From Lachnoclostridium sp. (GTDB lineage: Bacteria > Bacillota > Clostridia > Lachnospirales > Lachnospiraceae), in NCBI GenBank assembly GCA_023664665.1, contig JAMPEY010000001.1, positions 62,001 to 126,000 on the forward strand: a DNA stretch of 64,000 nt, given 5' to 3'. Every line of letters starts with the position of its first letter. The stretch's first letter is position 1. Shown one piece after another: positions 35,636-44,359 of this stretch. The notes under the pieces are model-generated. The model did no database searches. It was not told where the DNA came from and worked only from the letters and a program-made list of their open reading frames with translations. The translations under genes and the position numbers were made by a program.

Positions 35636-38110
35636 CTATAATCCTAATTTTAATTCTTTTTCCCTGTTCCTTAAATTCAAGGTTTCATAATTGTATTTAT
35701 CGGCTTCGGATATCTTTTCTGTTCTAAGTTCGCCCTCCTGCGTACTGAGTATCAAATGGCTCTCTTCCAGCCATGCAGTCATGTCATCCACCCATTCCTT
35801 GAACAATGCATCATCATATTTGTAGGAATAGGTGTCTTGCGGAAAGGCAAAGTCGAAAGAGGAACCGGCGATTTGCCTTATGCCGCCGTTTTCATCCAAT
35901 CGGTACACCCAATAGCCATATCCGCCGAAATCCCATCTGTCCTCTATGTAGACATTCATAATGAAAGGAACTCCTTCCTTTTCTCCCAGATAAATATTAT
36001 TCCAGCCGGCTCTTGCAATATGTGCATCCTGCGTGCCCATGAGGTTTCCCTCTGAATCCTTGAACATTACGATGCCACTGTCGCCGTCTCCGATATTGCC
36101 CGTATAGATTTCTATAAGCTCGCTGCCCGCACGGTCCGCGATGTCCGAAGTCTCAGAGCTTGCCATAGTATAATATTTATAAAAGGCGGCTTCCCCCTCC
36201 TGCTCAAGCAGATAACTGTATATATCGTGTGTGGGTGAAAATTCGGAATAACCGATGCCGTTCTTTTGATAGGCGGTTTGCAGTTTCGCTTCCGTAATCA
36301 GACCGTCTTTGAAGGTCAAAAGGCAAGGAGCGCTGTGGTCACTTACAAAATCGGCAAACGCATCAAAGGTGACTTCCCTATAATCGATTCCCGACATACT
36401 GTAATTTACCTTGAAAACGCAATCCTGAGAAAAGGCAAGTTCGCCCCCTTGGTCATAAGGGATATCGTAATCGGACACAAAGGAATCGATTACTCTGGCG
36501 CTTCTTGCGATGCTTCTTATGCTGACGGCATAGGTTTCATCCACAGGCTCTAATAAGAAGCGTATAGAAAGCCCAAAGCCTGAAAAGATATCCTTTATCC
36601 GGGCGGTGGAAAGCTCGACCGTAAGTATGGGCCCGCCGTATTCGTTTTCGCCTGCCGCAAGGATGGGGGCAGTGGCAATCAGTCCGGAATTTTCACTTTC
36701 GGAAGGGCTTGTGGCAAAGGCAGGCTCTTCCGGCTCTTCGTGGTAAAAGGACAGCATATCCCCGGCTTTTGCCCCGGACAGCTCAGGGAAAGCCCCTGAA
36801 GGGAAAGTAAGCCGGTAGGAATCAGTATTTGTGTGCTGCAAAGAAAATCCGCTCCATTTGACCACAATGCTTTCGGCAGATGCGGAGAATCTTGCGGGAT
36901 AGGTTTCCAATACGGAAATCTCTTCGCCTGCCGGAAATGTGATTTCCACCAAATCTCCCGGCAAAAGTTCCTGTTCTTCCCTTTCAAAATAGGTGGAAAT
37001 ACTTTCTGCATCGGGAATGTCTAATTCGCCCAGCCCCGGAACCATCAGGATATTCCATGTAGTATCATTGACGGTATACGCCGTCACTACTCCGTAATAC
37101 ACCCGAGGGGAATTGTTATCTTCCATACTGCCCGGTTCGCGGGGATTGGCAAGCAGGATGATGACGGCTGCCATGCAGATGACAGCGGCTGCTGCTACTC
37201 CGAATACGGTAGTTTTTTTATAGCGCAGGACATTTTTGATACGGCTTTCGGTATCGCCCTCGCCAAAAGCAAGAGGAACGCCGCTTATAATGCGCTTTCC
37301 GGTTGCCATGTTGAGAAGGGAAGCGGAGTATTCCTTCTTCCTGCGGCTACCGATTCTGCGGATGACGGATTCATCGCAGGACATTTCCATATCTTTTCCG
37401 CTTAAGAAAAATGCTGCCCACACAAAAGGATTGAACCAATGGATGCAGAGAGTGATAAAAGCGATGATTTTTATAATATGGTCAAAGCGCTTTATATGAA
37501 TCTGCTCATGCAGCAGCACATATTTTCTTTCGTGGCTTTCAAGAGAAGCAGGAAGATAAATCCGTGAGCGTATTATGCCGATTACAAAGGGAGTGGATAT
37601 GGCTTTGGTGATGTAAATATTGTCCTTTTCCCATACGGCGTTTCTTAAGTGGCGTCTCAGCCTGACCAGCATAAAGATGCTGTAAAATGCCATAAGCAAA
37701 ATGCCGCAAAGCCATATCGTGACAGTAATCTGCAGAAGGGAGACTGTCGGGTATTTTGTGGGGTCTGTGGCAGCATTGCCTGTGCCCGCATTGTCTGTTG
37801 CGCCCTGAGTTACGGCAGGCGCTGCCGGATTATCCTGCGAAGGAAGTGGCTGCGCAGGCTGTATCGCCTCTTGGGGAATATATTCTATCATTCCGTGCTC
37901 CACAGTGGGTGAGGAGAGTGCATTGAAAGGAGAAAACGCCGCCGAAAAAGATACAGGGCACAGCAGACGGAAAAGCACCACCGCCCACAGGCAGTAAGAA
38001 AAAATCCGGGGCGCCTTTTTTAATAAGATTCGTATAGCCAGAACAGCCAGAATCACAAAGCTGCCGGTCAGGCTCATATTTAATATGCGGATAAATAATT
38101 GTTCAGCCAT
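35636..38110 (-). CDS. BlaR1/MecR1-like M56 metallopeptidase with an unrecognised sensor domain
   Basis: 824 residues. The N-terminal M56 membrane peptidase (about 1-320) has four membrane segments and the zinc motif HEQIH (residues 201-205). A fifth membrane segment lies near 330. The outer region (about 350-824) does not show the S-x-x-K penicillin-binding active site of BlaR1, so this is probably not a beta-lactam sensor; the cue is unknown. Start at 38110 because GGAGGAAAA lies just upstream. Its ATG overlaps the blaI stop (ATGGCTGA, 8 bases). By analogy, a signal activates the peptidase, which inactivates the BlaI-like repressor. Confidence 0.85.
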   Translation of the reverse strand: MAEQLFIRILNMSLTGSFVILAVLAIRILLKKAPRIFSYCLWAVVLFRLLCPVSFSAAFSPFNALSSPTVEHGMIEYIPQEAIQPAQPLPSQDNPAAPAVTQGATDNAGTGNAATDPTKYPTVSLLQITVTIWLCGILLMAFYSIFMLVRLRRHLRNAVWEKDNIYITKAISTPFVIGIIRSRIYLPASLESHERKYVLLHEQIHIKRFDHIIKIIAFITLCIHWFNPFVWAAFFLSGKDMEMSCDESVIRRIGSRRKKEYSASLLNMATGKRIISGVPLAFGEGDTESRIKNVLRYKKTTVFGVAAAAVICMAAVIILLANPREPGSMEDNNSPRVYYGVVTAYTVNDTTWNILMVPGLGELDIPDAESISTYFEREEQELLPGDLVEITFPAGEEISVLETYPARFSASAESIVVKWSGFSLQHTNTDSYRLTFPSGAFPELSGAKAGDMLSFYHEEPEEPAFATSPSESENSGLIATAPILAAGENEYGGPILTVELSTARIKDIFSGFGLSIRFLLEPVDETYAVSIRSIARSARVIDSFVSDYDIPYDQGGELAFSQDCVFKVNYSMSGIDYREVTFDAFADFVSDHSAPCLLTFKDGLITEAKLQTAYQKNGIGYSEFSPTHDIYSYLLEQEGEAAFYKYYTMASSETSDIADRAGSELIEIYTGNIGDGDSGIVMFKDSEGNLMGTQDAHIARAGWNNIYLGEKEGVPFIMNVYIEDRWDFGGYGYWVYRLDENGGIRQIAGSSFDFAFPQDTYSYKYDDALFKEWVDDMTAWLEESHLILSTQEGELRTEKISEADKYNYETLNLRNREKELKLGL

Positions 38111-38474
38111 GGTTTTCCTCCTCATAATCGTCAATCAGTTTTTTCAGTTCCGCTATTTCCTTTTCGCTCAACTTTTTCCTGCGGGAAAATGCCGCCAGAA
38201 AGCGTGGAAGGGAGCCGTCGAAGGTTTCGTTGATAAAATGCTCTCCCTGTGCCGCCTGAAACTCTTCCCTGGTCATAAGGGAAGATACAGAGCCGTTTTG
38301 ATTTACGAAAAGCCCTCTGTCGCACAACCGCTTTAACATGGTATAAGTGGTGGTGCGTTTCCATGAAAATGCTTTTTCGCATAGCTTGGTAAGCTCCCCT
38401 GAACCTATGGGGGAATTTTCCCATATTAAGTCTGCAAATTTCTGTTCCATTTCGCCCAGTTTATACTGTTCCAT
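38103..38474 (-). CDS. blaI: BlaI/MecI-family transcriptional repressor
   Basis: 123 residues, a normal size. N-terminal winged helix (MEQKFADLIWENSPIGSGEL, KRTTTYTMLKRLCDRGLF) with the C-terminal dimer helices typical of BlaI. These repressors bind inverted repeats as dimers and are removed by their M56 partner. The ATG has GGAGAGGAATGT upstream on the minus strand. It overlaps the blaR1-like gene. Two inverted repeats and a good promoter lie about 100-150 bases upstream, fitting autoregulation. Confidence 0.92.
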   Translation of the reverse strand: MEQYKLGEMEQKFADLIWENSPIGSGELTKLCEKAFSWKRTTTYTMLKRLCDRGLFVNQNGSVSSLMTREEFQAAQGEHFINETFDGSLPRFLAAFSRRKKLSEKEIAELKKLIDDYEEENHG

Positions 38475-38576
38475 ACATTCCTCTCCTTTTGGTTACAAAA
38501 TATACACGCTCCACGATTCGGTATACGAAAATCAAAGTTCTATAACTGCCTATAGGTATGTTGGTAGAGTTTTCGC

Positions 38577-38629
38577 TGTCTAATGTCTTTAGACAAATAC
38601 AGTCTAACACCATTAGACAGTATTGTCAA
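38577..38629 (-). promoter_or_regulatory. blaI promoter with two inverted-repeat operators
   Basis: On the minus strand, TTGACA (38629-38624), a 17-base spacer and TAGACT (38606-38601). Operator 1: TGTCTAA-n5-TTAGACA (38577-38595). Operator 2: GTCTAA-n5-TTAGAC (38602-38618), lying between -35 and -10 and over the -10. Centres are 24 bp apart, so both dimers could sit on the same DNA face. Confidence 0.8.
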
Positions 38630-38753
38630 TATCTTTTTGGAGATTTTTTAAATGATTTTTTAAGTGCTCGGTGAATTTAATATCAGGGTATCGGCAAGAA
38701 AACTTGCCCCATCAAAAGCGAGGTGTTAAAATGGTGAATAAGGAAAAAGCGTT

Positions 38754-39380
38754 ATGTTAGGGGGAGGTTTTGTGAAAAGAACAATATATATATCGAAGGA
38801 AGCAATATTTATTTGGTTATTTTTCTTTGCCGGAATTGTTTTGTTTGTGCATGGCGCTAATTCACTGCTAAGAGAAAAAAAGTCGATAGAATTGCATGCA
38901 TTGAGCGAAAGGGATTGTATGAAGGGGCAGTATGTCAGAGGAAATGTTGATTCCTATCTGGTAAAAGATATTGTGAATTTAGGGAATGGCGGAATATCCG
39001 GCGTTTCCCAAGAATTAGTTTTAGGGATAACCGAGTATGCCGTTTGCACAATGCCAATAGAAGGAAATAAATATATTCAAATCATGTTTTCGGATAAAGA
39101 TAAAATGAATGCCTTAAAAAATAATAGGAAGAATATATATATGGAAGGGGAAATAGTTCGGTCCCCCATAGCTGTAAATTACCAGTGGTATGAGCACATA
39201 AATAATTGTGAAAATTTTAGCTCGGAAAATATAATATCTGAATATGTTATCAAAGAAATCCAATATGCGCAAAAGAAACAATGGATGTATATAGGCTTAT
39301 TGCTGCTGGTATTTTCCATTATTTTATATTTAATGAAAAGACATACCTTGATAAATGTACAAGATATCGAAAGGCTCTAG
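38754..39380 (+). CDS. Small membrane protein, DUF6709-like
   Basis: 208 residues with two membrane segments, near the N-terminus (AIFIWLFFFAGIVLFVHG) and C-terminus (MYIGLLLLVFSIILYLM), and an outer region between them (CMKGQYVRGNVDSYLV, YIQIMFSDKDKM). This fits DUF6709 proteins of Clostridia, from memory of the pattern. The ATG at 38754 has AAGGA nine bases upstream; a GTG at 38772 after GGGGAGG is an alternative. AT-richer than its neighbours. Function unknown. Confidence 0.75.
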   Translation: MLGGGFVKRTIYISKEAIFIWLFFFAGIVLFVHGANSLLREKKSIELHALSERDCMKGQYVRGNVDSYLVKDIVNLGNGGISGVSQELVLGITEYAVCTMPIEGNKYIQIMFSDKDKMNALKNNRKNIYMEGEIVRSPIAVNYQWYEHINNCENFSSENIISEYVIKEIQYAQKKQWMYIGLLLLVFSIILYLMKRHTLINVQDIERL

Positions 39381-39504
39381 TGGTGTTTGGTTTCGTGTAC
39401 AAGATGTGGACTTTGCTGCACACTTGAATTGTGTTCAAAAGGTTACAAGGGAACTTGACGAATCAAAATATGGGGTGTTAAGATTATTGGGAATGATGAT
39501 GTGA
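39355..39504 (+). pseudogene. 49-codon frame, possible gene remnant
   Basis: An open frame overlapping the end of the DUF6709-like gene. The translation (GVWFRVQDVDFAAHLN, KVTRELDESKYGVLRLLG) looks like ordinary protein rather than random sequence, but there is no ribosome site and no family I recognise. It may be the tail of a decayed gene. Confidence 0.25.
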
Positions 39505-39545
39505 GAATCTTAAAATGCAGCTTATGCGGCGGAATGAGAGGAAAA

Positions 39546-40091
39546 ATGGAATTACATAAAGGCAGGCCGGAAAATCCCGCAGGCAGGGAAGAAAAGGAGA
39601 TTGCGGTGTATGATTTGTTAGACAAGCTGGGAATTGCATATGAGAGGACGGACCATGAACCGGCGCAGAACATGGAAGCCTGTAATGAAATTGATGCTAT
39701 TTTGAATGTGATTATATGCAAGAATCTGTTTTTGTGCAACAGGCAGAAGACAAAGTTTTATCTGCTTATGATGCCGGGGGACAAGCCTTTTAGAACAAAA
39801 GAATTGTCGGCACAGATAAACAGTGCGAGACTGTCCTTCGCAGACCCTGAATTTATGCAAGAATATCTGCATATTACACCCGGCGCGGTATCGATTATGG
39901 GGCTTATGAATGATGTGGACAATCATGTGCAGCTGTTGATTGATAAAGAGGTAACGGGGGGCGAGTATCTGGGCTGCCACCCCTGCGTGAACACTTCCAG
40001 CTTGAAATTAAGAACTCAGGATGTGCTTGAGAAATTCCTTCCGGCTGTGCATCATGAAGCCATAATCGTAAATCTGCCATACGAAGAGTAA
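39546..40091 (+). CDS. YbaK/ProX-type prolyl-tRNA editing deacylase
   Basis: 181 residues. The YbaK/aminoacyl-tRNA deacylase fold clears Ala or Cys wrongly attached to tRNA(Pro). Visible family features: ERTDHEPAQNMEAC near the start, KNLFLCNRQKTKFYLLMMPGD, SARLSFADPEFMQEYLHITPGAVSIMGL and GCHPCVNTSSLKL. This matches free-standing ProX-type proteins more than the insertion domain of ProRS. Start at 39546 with GAGAGG upstream; the frame is open back to 39501, and that stretch resembles the 5' leader of the HlyD-like gene at 4074. Confidence 0.88.
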   Translation: MELHKGRPENPAGREEKEIAVYDLLDKLGIAYERTDHEPAQNMEACNEIDAILNVIICKNLFLCNRQKTKFYLLMMPGDKPFRTKELSAQINSARLSFADPEFMQEYLHITPGAVSIMGLMNDVDNHVQLLIDKEVTGGEYLGCHPCVNTSSLKLRTQDVLEKFLPAVHHEAIIVNLPYEE

Positions 40092-40194
40092 AGCAGCAGA
40101 CGGTCTTTTTTTCTGAAAGTGTCCGCTTGATGGTTTGAATGTTACATTCAGTAAGAGAAGCTTTAAGGGGTTTGAACTGCCGGAAGCAGTATGA

Positions 40195-41487
40195 TTATGC
40201 AGGCAGTCTTACGATAAACATGGCGCCGCCGCCCTTAGTGTCATGGACGGCAATGCTGCCGTGGTGGGCGGATATTATTTCGTAGGCAATGGGGAGACCC
40301 AGCCCGAAATGCCCCTTGGCGCTTCGGGATTTCTCGCTTCTGTAAAAGCGTTCAAAAACCTTTTCTTTTTCCGAATCGGAGATACCGACACCATTGTCAG
40401 AAACGGATAATACGAAATATTTTGGCATAAGCTCTAAGGAGAGGGTGATATGACCGCCCTCAGGGGTGTAGCTTATGGCATTGTGAAGTAAAATCGTAAT
40501 GACTTGATAAATCCGCTCTTTATCACAATTACATAAAGGGATGGCATCTTCGGGAAGCGTGACGGACATATTTATATTTTTGCTCTGCGCCATGCTTTCA
40601 AAGGCTTCATAGGCATTTAACAGCAGGGTATCCAGTGAGGCAGGGGCTTTCTCGATGCTGAAATGTCCTGCATCACGGCTTTGGAGGGTAAGTAAATCTT
40701 CCAAAAGAAATTTCATGCGAAGAGACTCATTTTTAATGGCGGACATATCTCGGATAAGGGCAGGCGATTTCCCGGCATCTGCGGATTCTAACTGAGATTC
40801 GGCGCAGGAAAGGATGACGGCAAGGGGCGTGCGTAGCTCGTGGGATGCGGCTGCTATGAAGCGGTTTTGTTTTTGTCTGTTTTCTTCAATGGGCATTAAG
40901 AGCTTTCCCGTGAAAAACCATGCAAACAGCCATATTGCAATGAGGGCGAGGGATATCATGCATAAAAACCCCAGCCGCTGCCTGATAATTTGTCCCTCTA
41001 TGGATGCAAAGGGCAGCATTAACAGCATTTCAAGGCTGGATTCTTTCGTTTCCAGCGTAATCACAAAGCAATAGAAGGGGGATTTGCCCTCATAATAAGT
41101 AAATTCTTTATAGTGACTGCGGTAGGAGATAATATGTTCCGTGAATTGTGCCATATTTTCGCGATAATAAGACCATGCATTCCGGGTTATGAGCAGATGG
41201 CTGTCACTTTGATTTCTGCCATTGAACCAGAAAGGTGTTTGGTTATCCATAAGGGAAATGTAATAGCTGCCGCCGGATTCCAGCTTTGACAGCCACTCAA
41301 GGGAAACAACCGTCTGCTGCTCCAGATTGGATGCGATGGTGTAAATATCGTTCCGGCAGGAGAGAAGACGGTTTGCAATTAAATTTTTTTCGGAGATATA
41401 CAGATATCCAAGGGTCATTAAAATGGTAATCAATGTGGTGATGCCACCGCTTAAAAGGGTCAGGCGTAATCTTATTTTATGAAACAT
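40195..41487 (-). CDS. Two-component sensor histidine kinase
   Basis: About 430 residues. Two membrane segments (about 10-30 and 175-195) enclose an outer sensor of about 145 residues. Then a HisKA domain with the phospho-acceptor His in ASHELRTPLAVIL, an N box (HNAISYTPEGG), a G1 box (DNGVGISDSEKEKVFERFYR) and a G2 box (GLGLPIAYEI). No HAMP domain is obvious. Start at 41487 because GAGGAAAG lies just upstream; the response regulator overlaps by 11 bases, so translation is coupled. Likely partner of the regulator at 41477-42169. Confidence 0.94.
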   Translation of the reverse strand: MFHKIRLRLTLLSGGITTLITILMTLGYLYISEKNLIANRLLSCRNDIYTIASNLEQQTVVSLEWLSKLESGGSYYISLMDNQTPFWFNGRNQSDSHLLITRNAWSYYRENMAQFTEHIISYRSHYKEFTYYEGKSPFYCFVITLETKESSLEMLLMLPFASIEGQIIRQRLGFLCMISLALIAIWLFAWFFTGKLLMPIEENRQKQNRFIAAASHELRTPLAVILSCAESQLESADAGKSPALIRDMSAIKNESLRMKFLLEDLLTLQSRDAGHFSIEKAPASLDTLLLNAYEAFESMAQSKNINMSVTLPEDAIPLCNCDKERIYQVITILLHNAISYTPEGGHITLSLELMPKYFVLSVSDNGVGISDSEKEKVFERFYRSEKSRSAKGHFGLGLPIAYEIISAHHGSIAVHDTKGGGAMFIVRLPA

Positions 41488-42169
41488 GGCTGCTTTCCTC
41501 ACAAACCAGACAATAGCCGATGCCCCGGATGGTTTTCAGCTTCAGGCGGCTTCCTGCGGTTTTCAGGCGGCGTCTTATAAAATGAATATAATTGTCAAGA
41601 TTTCCGTTTTCCACATTGCTTTCCGGTCCCCATACCTTGAGTAAAAGCATGGAGCGGGAAAGGGTGTTGTTTGGGTTGCGAAGGAAAACTTCTAAAAGGG
41701 CGCCTTCCCGTCTGGATAAGGAGAAGCTGCCGCTTGGACCGGTCAGGGTATCGTTTTCCAAAGACAAGCTTATGTCCAAAAGCTCTATGCTGTCCGATGC
41801 GCGGAAAGCAAGGGAGCGCCTTGTAACACTCTGGATGCGGGCGAGCAGTTCTTCAAATTCAAAGGGTTTTACCAGATAATCATCCGCCCCTGCCTGCAGT
41901 CCGCCCACTTTATCCTCTAAAGTACCCAGTGCCGTGATTATAATAACAGGTGTATTGACATTATGCTTCCTTAATTTGGTGAGGATATCCGTTCCTTCCA
42001 TAAGGGGCAGCATACGGTCTAACAAAATCACATCATAAATATTCAGGTTCGCATAGTACAGGGCATCCTCTCCGTCAAAACAGGAGTCCACAAGGAAACC
42101 CTTGGTTTGAAGGCGATCTGTCAGTGTATCATTTAAATTTTGGTCATCCTCCGCCAGCAAAATACGCAT
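41477..42169 (-). CDS. OmpR/PhoB-family response regulator
   Basis: 230 residues. The receiver domain (1-115) has the acidic pair in ILLAEDD, phospho-acceptor Asp51 in VILLDRMLP, IITALG and the Lys in YLVKPFEFEELLARI. The C-terminal winged helix (about 130-225) has the OmpR pattern LSRREGALLEVFLRNPNNTLSRSMLL and RLKTIRGIGYCL. Start at 42169 (AGG upstream); the frame continues to a TTG at 42187. Its promoter carries an 11-bp-period direct repeat, a typical site for this family. Confidence 0.95.
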   Translation of the reverse strand: MRILLAEDDQNLNDTLTDRLQTKGFLVDSCFDGEDALYYANLNIYDVILLDRMLPLMEGTDILTKLRKHNVNTPVIIITALGTLEDKVGGLQAGADDYLVKPFEFEELLARIQSVTRRSLAFRASDSIELLDISLSLENDTLTGPSGSFSLSRREGALLEVFLRNPNNTLSRSMLLLKVWGPESNVENGNLDNYIHFIRRRLKTAGSRLKLKTIRGIGYCLVCEESSHVS

Positions 42170-42206
42170 TTTATAATACCTGCCCAATTTATGAAAGTTA
42201 AAGTTT

Positions 42207-42240
42207 AGTATACCACTGCTATCTCTAAATAATCTCTAAA
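42207..42240 (-). promoter_or_regulatory. Response-regulator promoter with direct repeats
   Basis: On the minus strand, TTTAGAGAT occurs twice (42240-42232 and 42229-42221), period 11, with the -10 box TATACT (42212-42207) exactly 8 bases after the second repeat. The repeat replaces a recognisable -35. This is typical of an OmpR-family activator site. Confidence 0.8.
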
Positions 42241-42264
42241 CCGAGCGTGCCGGCGCTTGATTTC

Positions 42265-43134
42265 TTATCTGCCATAAAAAATCCGGGCGATAGGGGAGTC
42301 GGGGGAGAGGATAACAGTCTTGTCGTCTCCCTGCAGGGAAATCTTTAAGGCATCAAGACTCCGCACAAAGGAATAAAAGTCCTGCCTGCTCTCATCAGAG
42401 TATGCATCCGCAAGGATTTTCATATATTCCGCTTCGCCCTCCGCAATCAGGATAGCGGTGTCCTTCTCTGCATTGGACAGAAGGACAGTTACCTCCTGAT
42501 CGGTGCTGTTTCGTATGATTTGCGCTTCGGAGGTGCCTTCTGCCGTGTAGGTGGCAGCGATATTGTCACGCTCGGAAATCATGCGCTCATAAACGGCAGC
42601 TTTGTTGTCGCTGGGCAAATCCAGCTGCTTTACTTCAAAGGCGAGGAGTTCAATGCCATATTGGCTTAAAGTATCGCCGATATTACTGATGATTGACTCC
42701 GAGAGCCCGCCCTTTCTGCCGGAAATCACTTCATCCTGCGTGGTGCTGCTGATAATATTTTTGATGGAATTGTATACAATGGTGTCCAGACGGCTCTCTG
42801 CGTTGGTGATAGAGGAGTTTAGGGTCTGGGCAAATTTTAAGGGGTCTGTAATACGCCATAAAATATAGCTGTCGCAGATCATTGTCTTTTTGTCGCTGGT
42901 GATGACATCCGAGGGGGATAAGTCGTACAAAAGGATTTCCTTCGGCAGGGTGTCCACGCTCTGGATAAAGGGAAGCTTGAAGCTGCATCCTGCGGTGTCC
43001 ACCACATGGTCAACCCTTCCGAATTGCCGGATAAGGCTGTATTCGTTTTCGTTTGTGACCACAATGCAGGAGGAGCCGATGCACAGGGCAGCAAATATTA
43101 GAATAATGATTAGGACTTTGCGAAAATTTTTCAT
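42265..43134 (-). CDS. hflC: HflC-like SPFH/prohibitin membrane protein
   Basis: 289 residues with one N-terminal membrane segment (VLIIILIFAALCIGSSCIVV), then the SPFH/band-7 domain (NEYSLIRQFGRVDHVVDTAGCSFKLPF, YDLSPSDVITSDKKTM, RMISERDNIAATYTAEGTSEAQIIR). HflC with HflK forms large cages around the FtsH protease in other bacteria. It follows hflK on the same strand by 25 bases. No ftsH is nearby. Confidence 0.93.
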   Translation of the reverse strand: MKNFRKVLIIILIFAALCIGSSCIVVTNENEYSLIRQFGRVDHVVDTAGCSFKLPFIQSVDTLPKEILLYDLSPSDVITSDKKTMICDSYILWRITDPLKFAQTLNSSITNAESRLDTIVYNSIKNIISSTTQDEVISGRKGGLSESIISNIGDTLSQYGIELLAFEVKQLDLPSDNKAAVYERMISERDNIAATYTAEGTSEAQIIRNSTDQEVTVLLSNAEKDTAILIAEGEAEYMKILADAYSDESRQDFYSFVRSLDALKISLQGDDKTVILSPDSPIARIFYGR

Positions 43135-43159
43135 GATATTATCTCCATTCCGCCGCCAT

Positions 43160-44188
43160 TTAGTCGGCAGGCTTGTTATCCGAATTTACGGAAGGTGTGT
43201 TATAGCTGGTAAAAGGCTCAAGGGGATAAATGGTCTGCATATCTCCGCTAGGGCTTTCGATAACAACCTTTAAGTCAGGTAAAATTTCTTCCATTGCCTC
43301 ATAAAACATGCGCTCTTTTGTGACGGTGGGATTCTTGATGTATTCTTCATACATGGAATTAAAGCGGGCAACCTGCGCGGAAGCTTCGTTGATGCGCTCT
43401 GTTTTCTGGGCTTCTGCAGCCTTTACGATGCCGTCTGCCTGCGCCTGTGCGAGAGGAAGCTGCTCATTTCGGTATTTGTTGGCATTGTTTAATGCGGTTT
43501 CCTTTCCCTGCTTGGCGGTTTCCACCGCTTTAAAGGCAGCCATAACCTCGGCAGTGGGAGGCTCCGAATCCTGAATGGTAATGTTCATAAGCTGAATGCC
43601 GATATCCTGCGCATCCAATTTTTCAATAATCATCTCTTTGATGGATGCCTGAATCTCATTTTTCCCCGTGGTCAGCACATCATCCACATTATAGTTTCCA
43701 ATCACCGTGCGGATGCAGCTCTGGCTGATATTGCGCAGGATTTCTACCGGTTCTCTGGAGGCGTAGACTGCCTTTACCGGGTCGCTGCAGCGGTATTCCA
43801 CAAAGAAATCTACATTTACAAAATTATAATCCGCCGTAATCATCAGGGAGTCATTGGAAAGGCTTTCGCCGGAAACGGAATCATATCCGATGGCAAAGCC
43901 CTGTATGGTGGTATTTACTTTTCTGATTTGCTGGATAAAGGGAAGCTTAAAGTGGAGCCCCGGTTCTGTCACTGCTTTTGCCTGACCGAAGGTAATCAGA
44001 ACTGCCTGCTCCTGTTCCCTGATCTGATAGGTTGAGTTAAAGATTAAAACAATGGCAATTAGGATAATCGCAACGATTCCGGCAATTTTTCCTATGGATG
44101 CCCCCTCATTATCGTTCTGTAGTTCTGCCCAGCTTTCCGCTGTGGTAAAACCATTTTGGCGGTTTCTTCTGGAATCTTTTCCGTTCAT
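43160..44188 (-). CDS. hflK: HflK-like SPFH/prohibitin membrane protein
   Basis: 342 residues. Membrane segment at about 35-52 (IAGIVAIILIAIVLIF), then SPFH domain (YQIREQEQAVLITFGQAKAVTEPGLHFKLPFI, DYNFVNVDFFVEYR, RTVIGNYNVDDVLTTGKNEI) and the HflK-type EPPTAEVMAAFKAVETAKQ segment with a coiled coil. The N-terminus is shorter than the Gly-rich one of E. coli HflK. It starts the hflK-hflC operon; a divergent promoter region lies upstream. Confidence 0.93.
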   Translation of the reverse strand: MNGKDSRRNRQNGFTTAESWAELQNDNEGASIGKIAGIVAIILIAIVLIFNSTYQIREQEQAVLITFGQAKAVTEPGLHFKLPFIQQIRKVNTTIQGFAIGYDSVSGESLSNDSLMITADYNFVNVDFFVEYRCSDPVKAVYASREPVEILRNISQSCIRTVIGNYNVDDVLTTGKNEIQASIKEMIIEKLDAQDIGIQLMNITIQDSEPPTAEVMAAFKAVETAKQGKETALNNANKYRNEQLPLAQAQADGIVKAAEAQKTERINEASAQVARFNSMYEEYIKNPTVTKERMFYEAMEEILPDLKVVIESPSGDMQTIYPLEPFTSYNTPSVNSDNKPAD

Positions 44189-44290
44189 TTTGTCCTCTCT
44201 TTCTGCCGCACAAGCGACTTAAGTACCATTTTACAAAATTGCTTTTGGTTGGGCAAGCGTTTGGGCAGTATTTATAGATATTTAATATAT

Positions 44291-44324
44291 TTTAGAGATT
44301 GGTTAGAGGTAGGGGGAGTATGAT
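44291..44324 (+). promoter_or_regulatory. Promoter of the second SBP/permease/HlyD cluster, with response-regulator-like repeats
   Basis: TTTAGAGAT (44291-44299) and GTTAGAGGT (44302-44310), period 11, with the -10 box TATGAT (44319-44324) exactly 8 bases after the second repeat. Sequence, period, spacing and orientation match the response regulator's own promoter at 42207-42240. This predicts direct control of the cluster by that regulator. Confidence 0.75.
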
Positions 44325-44359
44325 GCAGGAATAGGAAACAGATAATGAAAGGAGCAATC

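Noticed and set aside
35636..38474. Beta-lactam resistance locus
   Set aside because: No beta-lactamase gene is adjacent and the sensor lacks a penicillin-binding active site.
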